A stretch of 64,000 bases of DNA from NCBI GenBank assembly GCA_964401835.1, contig CAYNZP010000013.1, forward strand, positions 1 to 64,000. The letters run 5' to 3'. Origin of the DNA: CAYNZP01 sp964401835 (GTDB lineage Bacteria > Planctomycetota > Phycisphaerae > SM23-33). Of this stretch, positions 50,720 to 60,009 are shown in pieces. The notes beneath the pieces are model-generated. The model saw only the letters and a program-made list of their open reading frames with translations, was not told where the DNA came from and made no database searches. Position numbers and translations under genes: made by a program. Each line of letters begins with the position of its first letter. Position 1 is the first letter of the stretch.

Positions 50720-51058
50720 GTGAATGAAATTATTAAATTAGCCGAGCAGTTAGGAAAAGCCATTGCCCAGTCAAGCCAGGCTGCGAGCCTTCGCAGTACC
50801 CGCGAAGAGATGGACAAGCAACCCGAGCTGAAACAATTGCTTAAAGACTATAACGACCATGCCCAAAAGCTTGCCCAACTCGAACACGACAACAAACCCG
50901 TCGAGGTTGACGACAAGCATAAACTCCAGGATATCCAGACAAAGCTTTACGCATCCGAGGTTTTCAAGAAGTTTACATCTGCCCAGGTCGAATACGTTGA
51001 CCTGATGCGCAAAGTGAATCAATCGCTACAAAGCGAACTTACCGAGACGGAAAAGTAG
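50720..51058 (+). CDS. YlbF/YmcA-family protein
   Basis: A 112-residue helical protein of the YlbF/YmcA family (Pfam Com_YlbF): VNEIIKLAEQLGKAIAQS at the start, STREEMDKQPELKQLLKDY, and SEVFKKFTSAQVEYVDLMRKVNQSL. In Bacillus, YlbF (RicF) and YmcA (RicA) form the Ric complex with RicT. A RicT-like gene lies at 7.5 kb here, so a Ric-type complex may exist. GTG 50720 has GAGGAG eight bases upstream. The frame extends further back but without a ribosome site. Confidence 0.88.
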   Translation: MNEIIKLAEQLGKAIAQSSQAASLRSTREEMDKQPELKQLLKDYNDHAQKLAQLEHDNKPVEVDDKHKLQDIQTKLYASEVFKKFTSAQVEYVDLMRKVNQSLQSELTETEK

Positions 51059-51064
51059 GGTTGG

Positions 51065-52045
51065 TCAGTCCAGCTGGGCGCTGTTTTTGTAAATTCTCGT
51101 CTGCAACTGATTGCTGAACGAAGTAAATGCAGATTCGCTGTCGGGGTCGGCATCGATATCGCGGACAGTCATGTACATCTTTGCGTCCAGGTTGTCGAGA
51201 TAGTGAATGAAATACGACTCCGGTATGGCCGGCAGCTTGGGCGAGCCGTACTCATGCACCCCATGATGCGACAAAATTATGTGCTGGAGCAAATCCAGCG
51301 TCTTTTGCGGGAATTCCTCGTCAATTTCCTCAGCCAGAGCCTTGGCCTTTTCCTGAACCCAGATAGTAGCCATGGTTATGTGTCCGACAAGTTGGCCGCG
51401 GTCCGTATAGCCAAACGACGGCCCGGAAGTAAGCTCTGCCGTCTTGCCGATATCGTGCAGAAACACCCCAGCCAATACAAGGTCACCATTTAATTCCGGG
51501 TACATCGGCAGCAGCGCCTTTGCCGCCCGCGCGACGTTGAGCGTGTGTTCCAGCAGGCCGCCGATAAACGCATGATGCATTGACATGGCAGCCGGTGAAT
51601 TTTTAAAGCTGGTGACAAATTCACGGTCTTCGACAAATTTCTTTATCAGCAGCCGGACGTGCTTGTTTTTAACGTCCCGCAGAATCTCCAGCAGCTCAGA
51701 CCACATCTTTTCAATATCTTTTTCGGTCGTCGGCATATAGTCGGCCAGGTCGACCTTGTCAGACGGCACCGGCCGACACGCTTCGACGATGAATTGCAGA
51801 TTACCGCGATAGTCTTCGCATCGGCCCTTGACGTGCAGATAGCCTTCCTTCTGGATCGAATTATATATCGTTTCCGACGCCTGCCACATGCGGGCTGGGA
51901 GGTTGCCCGTTTTGTCCTGGAGGCCCAAAGTGATATATAAACCACCATTGCGAGTGGTTCGAAGGTCCTTGCTGCTGACCAGAAATACCTGATCTACGGT
52001 CATGCCGTTTTTGAGATCCCGAATGAAAATATGGTTTTTGCTCAT
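51065..52045 (-). CDS. OB-fold/HD-domain 3'-5' exoribonuclease, YhaM-like
   Basis: A 326-residue protein: an N-terminal OB-fold (residues ~5-90, GGLYITLGLQDKTGNLPARMW, VKGRCEDYRGNLQFIV) and a C-terminal HD domain with HHAFIGGLLEHTLNVA and FLHDIGKTAELT, where the His/Asp residues bind metal, ending in ILSHHGVHEYGSP. The order OB then HD is that of YhaM, a 3'-5' exoribonuclease of Firmicutes that degrades RNA and can act on DNA. The family call is good; the exact substrate is inferred. Confidence 0.9.
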   Translation of the reverse strand: MSKNHIFIRDLKNGMTVDQVFLVSSKDLRTTRNGGLYITLGLQDKTGNLPARMWQASETIYNSIQKEGYLHVKGRCEDYRGNLQFIVEACRPVPSDKVDLADYMPTTEKDIEKMWSELLEILRDVKNKHVRLLIKKFVEDREFVTSFKNSPAAMSMHHAFIGGLLEHTLNVARAAKALLPMYPELNGDLVLAGVFLHDIGKTAELTSGPSFGYTDRGQLVGHITMATIWVQEKAKALAEEIDEEFPQKTLDLLQHIILSHHGVHEYGSPKLPAIPESYFIHYLDNLDAKMYMTVRDIDADPDSESAFTSFSNQLQTRIYKNSAQLD

Positions 52046-52148
52046 GGCCTAAGAGTTTAACAATATCAACCGTTGTTGAAAATGTCTCTTTTGCCATGTA
52101 AGCTTCGCGAAATAAAACTTTTTAGATAGAAGATGGAGTCTGGAAAAT

Positions 52149-53894
52149 ATGCGTTATTCAAAAATGTTAATTCCGACCGTTAAGGAAGTACCCGCAGAGG
52201 CGGAGATTCCCTCGCATAAGCTGATGATTCGGGCAGGCTTTATCCGCAAGCTCGCAAGCGGCACTTATACGTATCTTCCGTTGGGCCTGCGATGCCTGCA
52301 GAAGATACAGGCTATCATCCGCGAGGAGATGAACGCAGCCGGTGCTCAGGAGATTCTCGCCCCGGCAGTTCAGCCGATAGAACTCTGGGAAAAGACCGGC
52401 CGAAATGTTGACTACGGCAAGACGATGGCACAGTTTGAGGACCGTCACGGACGAAAGAACGTGCTGGCCCCGACGGCTGAGGAAGTCTTTACGCATGTAG
52501 CCGCGCAGGAGATAAACTCCTACAAGCAGCTTCCGATCAATATCTACCAGATATCTTTTAAGTTCCGCGATGAATTTCGGCCTCGCTTCGGCGTCCTCCG
52601 CAGCCGCGAGTTCATCATGAAGGACGCATACAGCTTCAACGCGACCCCGGAGAGCCTCGAGGAGACATACAAGCAGATGTACGATACCTACTGCCGAATC
52701 TTCGAGCGGTGCGGCCTGGAGTATGTAATTGTCGAAGCTGAAACCGGAGAGATGGGTGGCAGCGGTTCGCATCAGTTCACCGTTCCGTGCGAGACAGGCG
52801 AAGACGTCATCGTCTATACCGAAGACGGCTCGTATGCGGCAAACCTGGAAAAGGCGGCTGTCGATCCATTGCCTAAGCTGCAATTGGACGGTGTCGACTC
52901 GATTGAACCAGCCGAGCAGGTCCACACACCCGACGCATCGACAATAGAAGATGTCTGTAAATTCATGAAAACCAAGCCGCACGAAATGATAAAGACTCTT
53001 GTTTTGGTTACAGCCGAAGGTGAGAAGGTCGAGTGCGTCCTCCGTGGCGACCATGAACTGAACCCCGAAAAATTGACTCAGGCGTTGGGTGGTAGGTCTG
53101 CGGAACTGGCAGGGGAGTCGGTTGTGCAAAGCCTCACCGGTGCAGTTGTCGGTTTTGCCGGGCCGATGGGTGCGGCCGAAAAAGTGGACAAGATGTTTGT
53201 CGACTATGCTGTCGCAGCAATGTCTGTCGGAGCAACTGGTGCTAACAAGACAGACTACCATATGAAAAACGTCGTACCCGGCCGAGACTTCCCGCTGGAA
53301 GGCGACAATGTCGTCGTTACCGATATCCGCAACGCAGCCGATGGCGATACACATGAAGGCAGGAAGCTGCTGTTCAAACGCGGCATCGAAGTTGGCCAGG
53401 TCTTCAAACTTGGCACGAAGTATAGTGCTAAACTGGACTGCAGCTTCCTCGATGAAACCGGAGCGGAAAAGCCCTGCCTTATGGGTTGCTACGGTATCGG
53501 CGTGAACCGCATACTCGCATCGGCGATAGAAAATGGCAACGACAAGGACGGTTGCATATTGCCCGTCAATATCGCGCCGTTCGAGGTTGAGGTTCTGCCG
53601 CTCAACATGGACAGCGAACAGGTCCTGGCAGAAGCCCAGCGGATTTATGATGAGCTCACTTCAGGTGGCGTGGACGCTCTTCTAGATGACCGCCAGATGC
53701 GGCCCGGCGCAAAGTTCAAGGATGCCGACCTTATCGGCATTCCACTACGTGTGGTAGTCGGAGAGCGGGGACTCAAGGAAGGCAACGTTGAGATTAAACG
53801 CCGCACGGACGAAAAACCGACACTGATATCTGCTGCAGATGCCGCAACCGAAGTTAATAATATTCTCTCGCAATTGAAAGCAGCCAAGAGCTGA
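52149..53894 (+). CDS. proS: prolyl-tRNA synthetase
   Basis: A 581-residue class II synthetase of bacterial type. Motif 1 (LPLGLRCLQKIQAIIREEM), motif 2 (FKFRDEFRPRFGVLRSREFIMKDAYSF) and motif 3 (CYGIGVNRILAS) are clear. Between motifs 2 and 3 lies the editing INS domain (about residues 225-410), which removes misactivated alanine. The C-terminal anticodon-binding domain (VLPLNMDSEQVLAEAQRIYDEL) is complete. Confidence 0.96.
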   Translation: MRYSKMLIPTVKEVPAEAEIPSHKLMIRAGFIRKLASGTYTYLPLGLRCLQKIQAIIREEMNAAGAQEILAPAVQPIELWEKTGRNVDYGKTMAQFEDRHGRKNVLAPTAEEVFTHVAAQEINSYKQLPINIYQISFKFRDEFRPRFGVLRSREFIMKDAYSFNATPESLEETYKQMYDTYCRIFERCGLEYVIVEAETGEMGGSGSHQFTVPCETGEDVIVYTEDGSYAANLEKAAVDPLPKLQLDGVDSIEPAEQVHTPDASTIEDVCKFMKTKPHEMIKTLVLVTAEGEKVECVLRGDHELNPEKLTQALGGRSAELAGESVVQSLTGAVVGFAGPMGAAEKVDKMFVDYAVAAMSVGATGANKTDYHMKNVVPGRDFPLEGDNVVVTDIRNAADGDTHEGRKLLFKRGIEVGQVFKLGTKYSAKLDCSFLDETGAEKPCLMGCYGIGVNRILASAIENGNDKDGCILPVNIAPFEVEVLPLNMDSEQVLAEAQRIYDELTSGGVDALLDDRQMRPGAKFKDADLIGIPLRVVVGERGLKEGNVEIKRRTDEKPTLISAADAATEVNNILSQLKAAKS

Positions 53895-53922
53895 CTCTGC
53901 GCAACTGAAAATAAACCAGAGC

Positions 53923-54852
53923 ATGGATAAGCCGAGAAATAAGTTCGCAGACTACCTTGCCTACCTGGCCCTTCGTCTGTTCGCGATGTTTGTACACATG
54001 TTCTCCTGTCAGGCGAATTACGCTTTTGCTGCATTTCTCGGCAATTTGTATTACCGCTTCGACAAGCGCCACCGTGAAATGGCTATCAAGCATCTGCGGG
54101 CGTGTTTCCCTGATTGGCCTGAGCAAAAATATCAACGCGTCGCCAGGGCAAGCATGCGGCACATGCTTTATCTTGTTATGGACGTGTTGCTGACGACACG
54201 GGAGATTACCCAATGGAAGTGGCGGCAGCACATTGTCTTCAGCGAAGTTCAGGAGATTTTCGACATTCTGCTCAAACGCGAAAAGAGCGTGGTTATGATT
54301 TCCGGCCACTTCGGCAGTTGGGAAGTAAGCGGATATACAATGGCTGCAGTTGGTTTCAATAGTTACGCACTGGCAAGGCCTTTGGATAACCCTTACCTCA
54401 ATAAGTACCTCCTGGGCCAGCGCGAGAAAATGGGCATGAAAATACTGGACAAGTTCGGCGCGATGCAGCGCATAGAAAAAATAGTCAAGTCCAGGAGCAT
54501 GATAGGTTTTATTGCCGACCAGGACGCCGGACAGCGGGGAATGTTTGTCGATTTCTTTGGCCGGCCCGCAAGCACCTACAGGGCGCCGGCATTTGTCGCC
54601 ATTAAGCATAAAATTCCGGTCGCAATCGGTTACGGCCGACGGATAGATGAAAAATACAAATTCGAGCTTGGTGTCGACAGGATTATACATCCGCATGAAT
54701 GGGCCGACAAAGAAGACCCGGCCCAATGGATTACGCAGCAATTTACTTCCTCGCTCGAGAGGATAATAAGGAAGGCGCCGGAGCAGTACCTGTGGACTTA
54801 CCGGCGCTGGAAAACGCACCCGAAAGTTGAAAATGCCGCGGAAAAAGAATAA
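53923..54852 (+). CDS. LpxL/HtrB-like lysophospholipid acyltransferase, first copy
   Basis: A 309-residue membrane-associated acyltransferase of the lipid A late-acylation family. An N-terminal hydrophobic segment is followed by the catalytic HX4E motif in ISGHFGSWEVSG, then DQDAGQRGMFVDFFGRPAST and a C-terminal EQYLWTYRRWKTHP. The second gene overlaps the last 20 bases of this one. The pair looks like a tandem duplication that could attach two different secondary acyl chains, as LpxL and LpxM do in E. coli. Confidence 0.9.
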   Translation: MDKPRNKFADYLAYLALRLFAMFVHMFSCQANYAFAAFLGNLYYRFDKRHREMAIKHLRACFPDWPEQKYQRVARASMRHMLYLVMDVLLTTREITQWKWRQHIVFSEVQEIFDILLKREKSVVMISGHFGSWEVSGYTMAAVGFNSYALARPLDNPYLNKYLLGQREKMGMKILDKFGAMQRIEKIVKSRSMIGFIADQDAGQRGMFVDFFGRPASTYRAPAFVAIKHKIPVAIGYGRRIDEKYKFELGVDRIIHPHEWADKEDPAQWITQQFTSSLERIIRKAPEQYLWTYRRWKTHPKVENAAEKE

Positions 54853-55768
54853 ATACATCGACTATCTTGTGTACCTGGCTGTTCGATTGTTCGCCATGGG
54901 GGTGCACATGTTCCCGATTCGGGTGAACTATGTTACCGCCTCGATACTTGGCAAGGTTTTTTACCTTATCGACCGCAAGCACCGCGAAATCGCCATTCGA
55001 CACCTTAAGCTGAGTTTTCCCGACTGGGAGGAAAAAAGATACAAAAGGGTAGCACTGGCGTCGTTTAGAAGCATCGTATTTCTTGGTCTGGAGATATTAT
55101 TCACCACTCGCCTTATCACGCCGGAGAGCTGGAGAAAGCACATTATTCTCACGAACCAAGCCGATAATGTCCGGCTGCTGACTGAGCGCAAAAATGGCAT
55201 CATCTACGTCGTCGGTCATTTCGGCAACTGGGAGATTGTCGGCTATGCGTTGGCGATTCTGGGTTTCGACGGCTTCGCTGTCGCCAGGCCGCTGGATAAC
55301 TCTTACCTCAACGATTACCTACTGGGCATCCGCGAGAAAAAGGGCCTGACCGTTCTCGACAAGAAGGGCGCCACCGAGCGGATGGACGAAATTTTCTCCA
55401 GCCATCGTTATGTAAGCTTCGTTTCCGATCAGGACGCAGGGCGTAAGGGCATGTTCGTTGACTTCTTCGGCCGCGAAGCAAGCACCACAAAGGCACCAGC
55501 CCTTATGGCGATGCAGTATGAAGTTCCGGTCGTCGTAGCTTATGGGCGACGGTTAAGCAAGTCATACAACTTTGAAATTGGAATAGAGCGGATTATCCGT
55601 CCTGAGGATTGGGCCGACAAGGATGACCCCATACGGTGGATAACTCAGGAATATACCGCCGCACTGGAACAGGTTATCCGCAGAACCCCGCAGCAGTATC
55701 TCTGGATGCACCGCAGATGGAAGCATCGCCCAAAAGGCGAGCAAAAGCCCGAAGACGGAATCGCTTAA
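54833..55768 (+). CDS. LpxL/HtrB-like lysophospholipid acyltransferase, second copy
   Basis: A 311-residue paralogue of the preceding protein: catalytic HX4E in VGHFGNWEIVG, DQDAGRKGMFVDFFGREAST and EHYLW-type end (QQYLWMHRRWKHRP). It starts inside the 3' end of the first copy (20-base overlap in another frame), which shows close translational coupling. The two copies have similar length and motifs but differ enough to suggest distinct positions or chain preferences on lipid A. Confidence 0.9.
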   Translation: MPRKKNKYIDYLVYLAVRLFAMGVHMFPIRVNYVTASILGKVFYLIDRKHREIAIRHLKLSFPDWEEKRYKRVALASFRSIVFLGLEILFTTRLITPESWRKHIILTNQADNVRLLTERKNGIIYVVGHFGNWEIVGYALAILGFDGFAVARPLDNSYLNDYLLGIREKKGLTVLDKKGATERMDEIFSSHRYVSFVSDQDAGRKGMFVDFFGREASTTKAPALMAMQYEVPVVVAYGRRLSKSYNFEIGIERIIRPEDWADKDDPIRWITQEYTAALEQVIRRTPQQYLWMHRRWKHRPKGEQKPEDGIA

Positions 55769-55771
55769 GGA

Positions 55772-56692
55772 CTACCACTGCTTTACAAGGGCGACTCCTA
55801 CTCCGCCCCGGACGGGATCGGACCAGGGAATAATATCCATGCCGAAGACCTTGAATTCATGATTCTGCGATACGGCGTGGCCTATGGCTATACCGATAAG
55901 GGCGCCGGAAATTACATCGTTGAAATCGTGATTTCGAGCATCGATGCGTTCATACCCGACGAAACTGGCAAATGCGAAAAGCGGAACACCCACCCAAGGT
56001 CCGTAGGCTTTGTGCATCACCGTAGCGAAGCAGAATGAACTGGAGGTATGCCCGCTCGGCCAGCCGAAGTCGTCGCCGTTTGGACTTTCGGAATCGGCAA
56101 TGCCCTTAAGTGCCAGTGTTACCAGTCCATTGACGGACAGCGCGTTTATTAAGGTTTTGGACACCTCGTAGGTTTTAATGTCATCCCTTGACAAAGACAC
56201 GGCATACATCGCACCGGCTACAGCGAAGTGTGCGCCGGGGTTGCCGCCGACATCGCCGACCATGTCCCAGAACTTGGTTAGCTGCGAGCCCTTCCTTTGG
56301 TAGTGGTCTGCGACCTGGCCGTTGAGATTTGCCGCGTCTATAGCCACGCCCGCAGCAACGGCTGCTGCGAAACCTACCAAGGCCCATTTATCGGTGAAGG
56401 TTGCTTTCGTGTCATCCCAGATTGTCGGGACGAGTTCTTTTACATCCCTGCCGAAGCTGCGCCAGTCGTCGTCCGGGTATGCAGGCCCGCGGCGACGAGG
56501 CCATGGGGTAAAGGGTTCGTCAGTACTTACTTTGACGTCAGTGGGCTGGGTATCTGCCTGTGCGAGAACATCCCCGAGTTCCAGCCATGTTGATGGAAGT
56601 TCCGCCTTGGTTGTCGCTTCTTCGGCAAAAACAATGGAAGGCGTAATCAAAGCAGCCAACGCAACGATAAGAATCACCCCGGATTTGTTCAT
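55772..56692 (-). CDS. PAP2-family phosphatase with signal peptide
   Basis: A 306-residue protein. Signal peptide residues 1-23 end in VFAEEA; a Pro/Asp-rich linker follows, then the PAP2 domain: LKGIADSESP, GWPSGHTSSS and RIDARNHDFNDV. The second and third motifs (SGH; RX5HX3D) are normal. The first, usually KX6RP, reads KX6SP, so the phosphate-binding Arg is replaced by Ser. PAP2 enzymes dephosphorylate phosphatidate or undecaprenyl pyrophosphate. ATG 56692 is chosen because of the signal and a GGGAGA site; the frame extends to 56764. Confidence 0.85.
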   Translation of the reverse strand: MNKSGVILIVALAALITPSIVFAEEATTKAELPSTWLELGDVLAQADTQPTDVKVSTDEPFTPWPRRRGPAYPDDDWRSFGRDVKELVPTIWDDTKATFTDKWALVGFAAAVAAGVAIDAANLNGQVADHYQRKGSQLTKFWDMVGDVGGNPGAHFAVAGAMYAVSLSRDDIKTYEVSKTLINALSVNGLVTLALKGIADSESPNGDDFGWPSGHTSSSFCFATVMHKAYGPWVGVPLFAFASFVGYERIDARNHDFNDVISGALIGIAIGHAVSQNHEFKVFGMDIIPWSDPVRGGVGVALVKQW

Positions 56693-56788
56693 AAGACATT
56701 CTCCCTGAATTGTTTGATGCCCAAGAGCATATGCTGGATTTATTCGCCGCTCAAGTTCTTTCAAAATTTTTCAGAAATTTCAAAAAAA

Positions 56789-58090
56789 TTATTTTTCCGA
56801 AACAGCCTCTGTAACTTCCTTGCTGATACGCACTGCGCACCAATCTCGGCCGCACATAGAACAATAATCGGCATCTTCTTCGAGGTCTCTTTGGCGAATT
56901 TCGCGAGCGGTTTCAGTGTCGAAGGCGAGCTGGAACTGCTTTTGCCAATCGAAATTGGCGCGGGCGTCGGATATCGCATCGTCCCAATCTCTCGCACCGG
57001 GCAGCTTTCTAGCCACGTCTGCAGAGTGTGCGGCGATTTTATAGGCTACGCAGCCGGTCTTGACGTCTTGGGGCGTTGGAAGCGATAAATGCTCTGTGGG
57101 GGTAACGTAACAAAGGAAACTCGCGCCGTGGAAGGCAGCTGCTGTTGCGCCGATGGCGGAAGTTATGTGATCGTAACCGGGGAAGGCGTCCGTAACGATC
57201 GGTCCAAGGACATAAAACGGTGCGCCGTCGCAGACTTCAATCTGGCGAGTCATGTTCATCTCTATCTGGTCGAATGGAACGTGGCCGGGGCCTTCGACCA
57301 TTACCTGTACGCCAGCGGAGCGGGCTCGCTGGACGAGTTGGCCGAGAGTATCCAGTTCTGCGAATTGCGCATCGTCGGAAGCATCCGCCAGACAGCCCGG
57401 CCGAAGTCCGTCGCCGAGTGAATAGCTTATGTCGTATTCGCGCATTATCTCGCTTATCTCGTCGAACATTTCGTACATCGGATTTTCGCTGTCGTGGTGG
57501 ACCATCCATTTGGCCAGCAGGCTGCCACCGCGAGATACTATACCCATCTTGCGTTTTTTGACATATTCGATGTGGCTGCGCCTAAAACCGGCATGAATTG
57601 TGAAGAAGTCCACGCCCTGGGCTGCCTGGTTGCGAATTGTCTCGAGAATGTCCTCGCGCGTCAGTTCTTCGACGGGCTTGTCGACTATCATGGAATAAAT
57701 CGGCACCGTCCCGATGGGAACAGCAGAGTTGGCGATGAGGAATTCGCGAGTCTCGTCAAGATTGCCGCCGGTTGAGAGGTCCATGACGGCGTCGGCGCCA
57801 TATTTAACCGCCCATTGCAATTTGAGCAGTTCTTCCTTCTTGCAGCTGCTGATGGGCGATGCGCCGATATTGGCGTTTATTTTTGTCGTAACAGCCCGTC
57901 CAATACCGCATGGGTCGAGCTTGATGCCGGTATCGCCTATACCTGCCAGGTGCAGCCTGTTAGCCGGAATAACCAGCTGGCCCGCTGCAATTTCGTCGCG
58001 AATGAGCTCAACTGAAACTTTTTCACGCTCGGCGACACGCTGCATCTGTGGAGTTATATTTCCCTGCTTTGCCTGTTCGTACTGTGTCAT
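56789..58090 (-). CDS. thiC: phosphomethylpyrimidine synthase ThiC
   Basis: A 433-residue radical SAM enzyme that turns aminoimidazole ribotide into hydroxymethylpyrimidine phosphate for thiamine. The C-terminal iron-sulfur motif CX2CX4C is in YCSMCGRDWCAVR. Internal motifs include KYGADAVMDLSTGG, GVDFFTIHAG, SRGGSLLAKWM and VEGPGHVP. This is the short form, lacking the extra N-terminal domain of ~600-residue homologues. A TPP riboswitch and terminator lie in its leader. Confidence 0.96.
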   Translation of the reverse strand: MTQYEQAKQGNITPQMQRVAEREKVSVELIRDEIAAGQLVIPANRLHLAGIGDTGIKLDPCGIGRAVTTKINANIGASPISSCKKEELLKLQWAVKYGADAVMDLSTGGNLDETREFLIANSAVPIGTVPIYSMIVDKPVEELTREDILETIRNQAAQGVDFFTIHAGFRRSHIEYVKKRKMGIVSRGGSLLAKWMVHHDSENPMYEMFDEISEIMREYDISYSLGDGLRPGCLADASDDAQFAELDTLGQLVQRARSAGVQVMVEGPGHVPFDQIEMNMTRQIEVCDGAPFYVLGPIVTDAFPGYDHITSAIGATAAAFHGASFLCYVTPTEHLSLPTPQDVKTGCVAYKIAAHSADVARKLPGARDWDDAISDARANFDWQKQFQLAFDTETAREIRQRDLEEDADYCSMCGRDWCAVRISKEVTEAVSEK

Positions 58091-58111
58091 TTTCTCTCAA
58101 CTTTCGGCGCA

Positions 58112-58139
58112 ATAAAAAAGGCCGTCCTTGAAACGGCCG
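58112..58139 (-). terminator. terminator in the thiC leader
   Basis: On the minus strand GGCCGTTTC/AAGGACGGCC forms a stem followed by six T residues, 20 bases before the thiC start. An AACGGACGG element (about 58167-58178) in the riboswitch tail can pair with CCGTTTC of this stem and act as antiterminator, so the switch probably works by attenuation. Confidence 0.85.
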
Positions 58140-58177
58140 GTAGCACAAAATCTAAAAACTTTGCAAAAACCGTCCGT

Positions 58178-58280
58178 TTCCCTACGCAACTTACCCCGCC
58201 CTTGCGGGATTCATTGATCAGGTTCCAAGGGTCTTCTCAGCCCAGCCGAATTTGCAACTCGCCCGGGCGCCCCTACGGAG
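58178..58280 (-). promoter_or_regulatory. TPP riboswitch (THI element) controlling thiC
   Basis: On the minus strand the sequence begins TAGGGGCGCCCGGGCGAG, contains GGGCTGAGA and ACCCTTGGAACCTGAT, has a stem CCCGC-AAGGGCGGGG, and ends GCGTAGGGAA. These are the conserved THI-box elements in the right order. It is followed by a terminator and the thiC gene, the usual target. Confidence 0.97.
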
Positions 58281-58338
58281 CTGTACCAAAACTACATGTT
58301 ATTAATCGCGGGCGCTAAAGACAAGGTGGGGGTGCGAA

Positions 58339-59112
58339 TTATTTTTCTTCAAAGCCGTCGCTTTTAAAGTGATCCATTTTATCGCGGATCAAGGCGGCAT
58401 CTTCGTAACGTTCTTCCTTGATTGCCTTTGAAAGTTTACGCCGGAGTTTTTCGAGCGGGTCAACCGGAATGCGCCGTTCGATGTCCTTGAGCATCGCCTG
58501 TAAAATGGCTATCTCACTCGATCCGGCCAAGAGTTTTTCCTGCCCGAATTTGTCGTGGAATTCCTTGATCTCATCGATGCCGTTTTTGATGGCTTCTTTG
58601 GCAGCTTTTGGGCGATTGTCCTTCAACGACTGATGGCCGCGTGCCCGGGCACGCATCATTACCACATAAGGTCGATACTGCTCCAGCACATAGCGGTCAG
58701 ACTCTTCTGCGGCGTATCTGTTGCAGAAGTCCATCAATCGTAGATTTCGCATAGTGTCGCGCTCGACAGCTTTGAAATCTTCGAGAATAAATTCAGCCAG
58801 GTAGCGATGGTAGTACATCATGCCCTCAGCCCGAAGCAGCTCGCATGCCTGTTCGTCTAGTTCGAAGCCGACCTCGTTACCCTTACGGTTGTCCGAATAT
58901 TTCTGGAGTTCGTGCTCGTAAAAGGAAAGGTAACTGTCGTGACCGTTTGGGCGATCGCCATCCGGACGGCCGGAGACCTCCATCTGCAAAAGCCCCAGAT
59001 CGAGGCGCAACTGGATTTTCTCGAGCCCGTCTTTACCCTTTATTCGGCGGGCGGTAATTTTGCCGGGCTCGTAATTCCAGTCTTTCAAAATGTGTGTAAT
59101 ATCAACACTCAT
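58339..59112 (-). CDS. UVR-motif protein, unknown
   Basis: A 257-residue protein. The N-terminal ~100 residues are mixed beta/alpha (ITARRIKGKDGLEKIQLRLDLGLLQMEVSGRPDG). Residues ~110-190 are helical, with TPR-like character (LRLMDFCNRYAAEESDRYVLEQYRPYVVMMRARARG). The C-terminus is a UVR motif (LRRKLSKAIKEERYEDAALIRDKM) like those of UvrB, UvrC and McsA. The UVR element binds partner proteins; no DNA repair activity can be claimed. The gene lies upstream of the thiC riboswitch with a 58-base gap. Confidence 0.78.
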   Translation of the reverse strand: MSVDITHILKDWNYEPGKITARRIKGKDGLEKIQLRLDLGLLQMEVSGRPDGDRPNGHDSYLSFYEHELQKYSDNRKGNEVGFELDEQACELLRAEGMMYYHRYLAEFILEDFKAVERDTMRNLRLMDFCNRYAAEESDRYVLEQYRPYVVMMRARARGHQSLKDNRPKAAKEAIKNGIDEIKEFHDKFGQEKLLAGSSEIAILQAMLKDIERRIPVDPLEKLRRKLSKAIKEERYEDAALIRDKMDHFKSDGFEEK

Positions 59113-59164
59113 GTCACTTATATTGTATCACCCTTTTTCGACAAAGAAGCGGCCTATTTAGCCG

Positions 59165-59902
59165 TTAGTGGATAATTACCTGAGAAAACTCGAGTTCCAG
59201 CAGCGGCTTTTCACCCACCAGAACATATTGGCCGGTTTTTAGAACGCGAATTTTCGTTGGAAATGTGATGCCGTCAGGAAGCATCTTGTATTGATATGAG
59301 GTTACCGTTCCGCCAGTGCCCGGCTGTTCGCTGCCGCCGGTTACAAAACGCAGCTCGCATGTTGTAGAGTCGAAGTAATAGGCAATCGCCCAGTCGGTGT
59401 TACCGGCAACGCCCACCCGGATAACGTCAAAGCCATCCAGACGCATCCGCTCGGAGGACGCTACAGTTTCATCTCGCCCGAGCAGATTCATCGCACCGCG
59501 TGCGCGGTGGAGAATCAACGGCAGATAAGATGCTATCTGGGCTGAGGTGGCGGAGGGGCTTCCATGCACGAATGTTTTGCCGCTATCCCAGGCGATGGCT
59601 GTCCACGAGCCGTCAGGGGAGGCGCCTTTAGCTATAATGCTTCCGTCTTTGATGTCGATTGAAAGCTCGACACCGTCGACATTCGCTTGCCCGGCTTCGC
59701 CGTAAAAGGTTATTGTGGCTGCTGCGTCGATCTTTTCGACTTCCTGCCATGCCGCCAGCCCGCCGGAAGATTCAACACAGGTCGCTACGACATTGCGGGC
59801 GTCGCCAAGTTCGTATTGGCTATATACATCCGCGGGGCCGCAGCCGATTGAGGCTACTAGAAACACTCCTGCGCAAAAAAGAATCAGATATTTGAAATTC
59901 AT
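59165..59902 (-). CDS. lipoprotein, unknown
   Basis: A 245-residue predicted lipoprotein: [21 protein letters not shown] with a lipobox ending in C21. The mature part starts with a helical region ([22 protein letters not shown]) and continues as beta strands with [22 protein letters not shown] and a final [12 protein letters not shown]. The pattern recalls the LolA/LolB or outer-membrane lipoprotein-sorting beta-barrel-like fold, but I cannot assign it. ATG 59902 follows GGAG by six bases. It is the nearest gene to the tRNA-Arg. Confidence 0.72.
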   Translation of the reverse strand: MNFKYLILFCAGVFLVASIGCGPADVYSQYELGDARNVVATCVESSGGLAAWQEVEKIDAAATITFYGEAGQANVDGVELSIDIKDGSIIAKGASPDGSWTAIAWDSGKTFVHGSPSATSAQIASYLPLILHRARGAMNLLGRDETVASSERMRLDGFDVIRVGVAGNTDWAIAYYFDSTTCELRFVTGGSEQPGTGGTVTSYQYKMLPDGITFPTKIRVLKTGQYVLVGEKPLLELEFSQVIIH

Positions 59903-59935
59903 TGATATCTCCACAGAATTCGGAATTCCTTCAAA

Positions 59936-60009
59936 TATCCCCGAGAGGATTCGAACCTCTGACCTCTTGCTCCGGAGGCAAGCGCTCTATCCAGCTGAGC
60001 TACGGGGAC
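59936..60009 (-). tRNA. tRNA-Arg (CCG)
   Basis: A complete 74-base tRNA on the minus strand. Acceptor GTCCCCG pairs with CGGGGAT; D arm GCTC/GAGC; anticodon arm CTTGC-CTCCGGA-GCAAG gives anticodon CCG; T arm AGAGG-TTCGAAT-CCTCT; discriminator A. CCA is not encoded. Confidence 0.97.

Noticed and set aside
52167..53354. A 395-codon open frame antisense to proS
   Set aside because: Opposite-strand by-product of a well-identified synthetase gene; no motifs or ribosome site.
53854..54858. A 334-codon open frame antisense to the first acyltransferase
   Set aside because: The plus-strand gene has the catalytic HX4E motif and a paralogue next to it; the antisense frame has no support.
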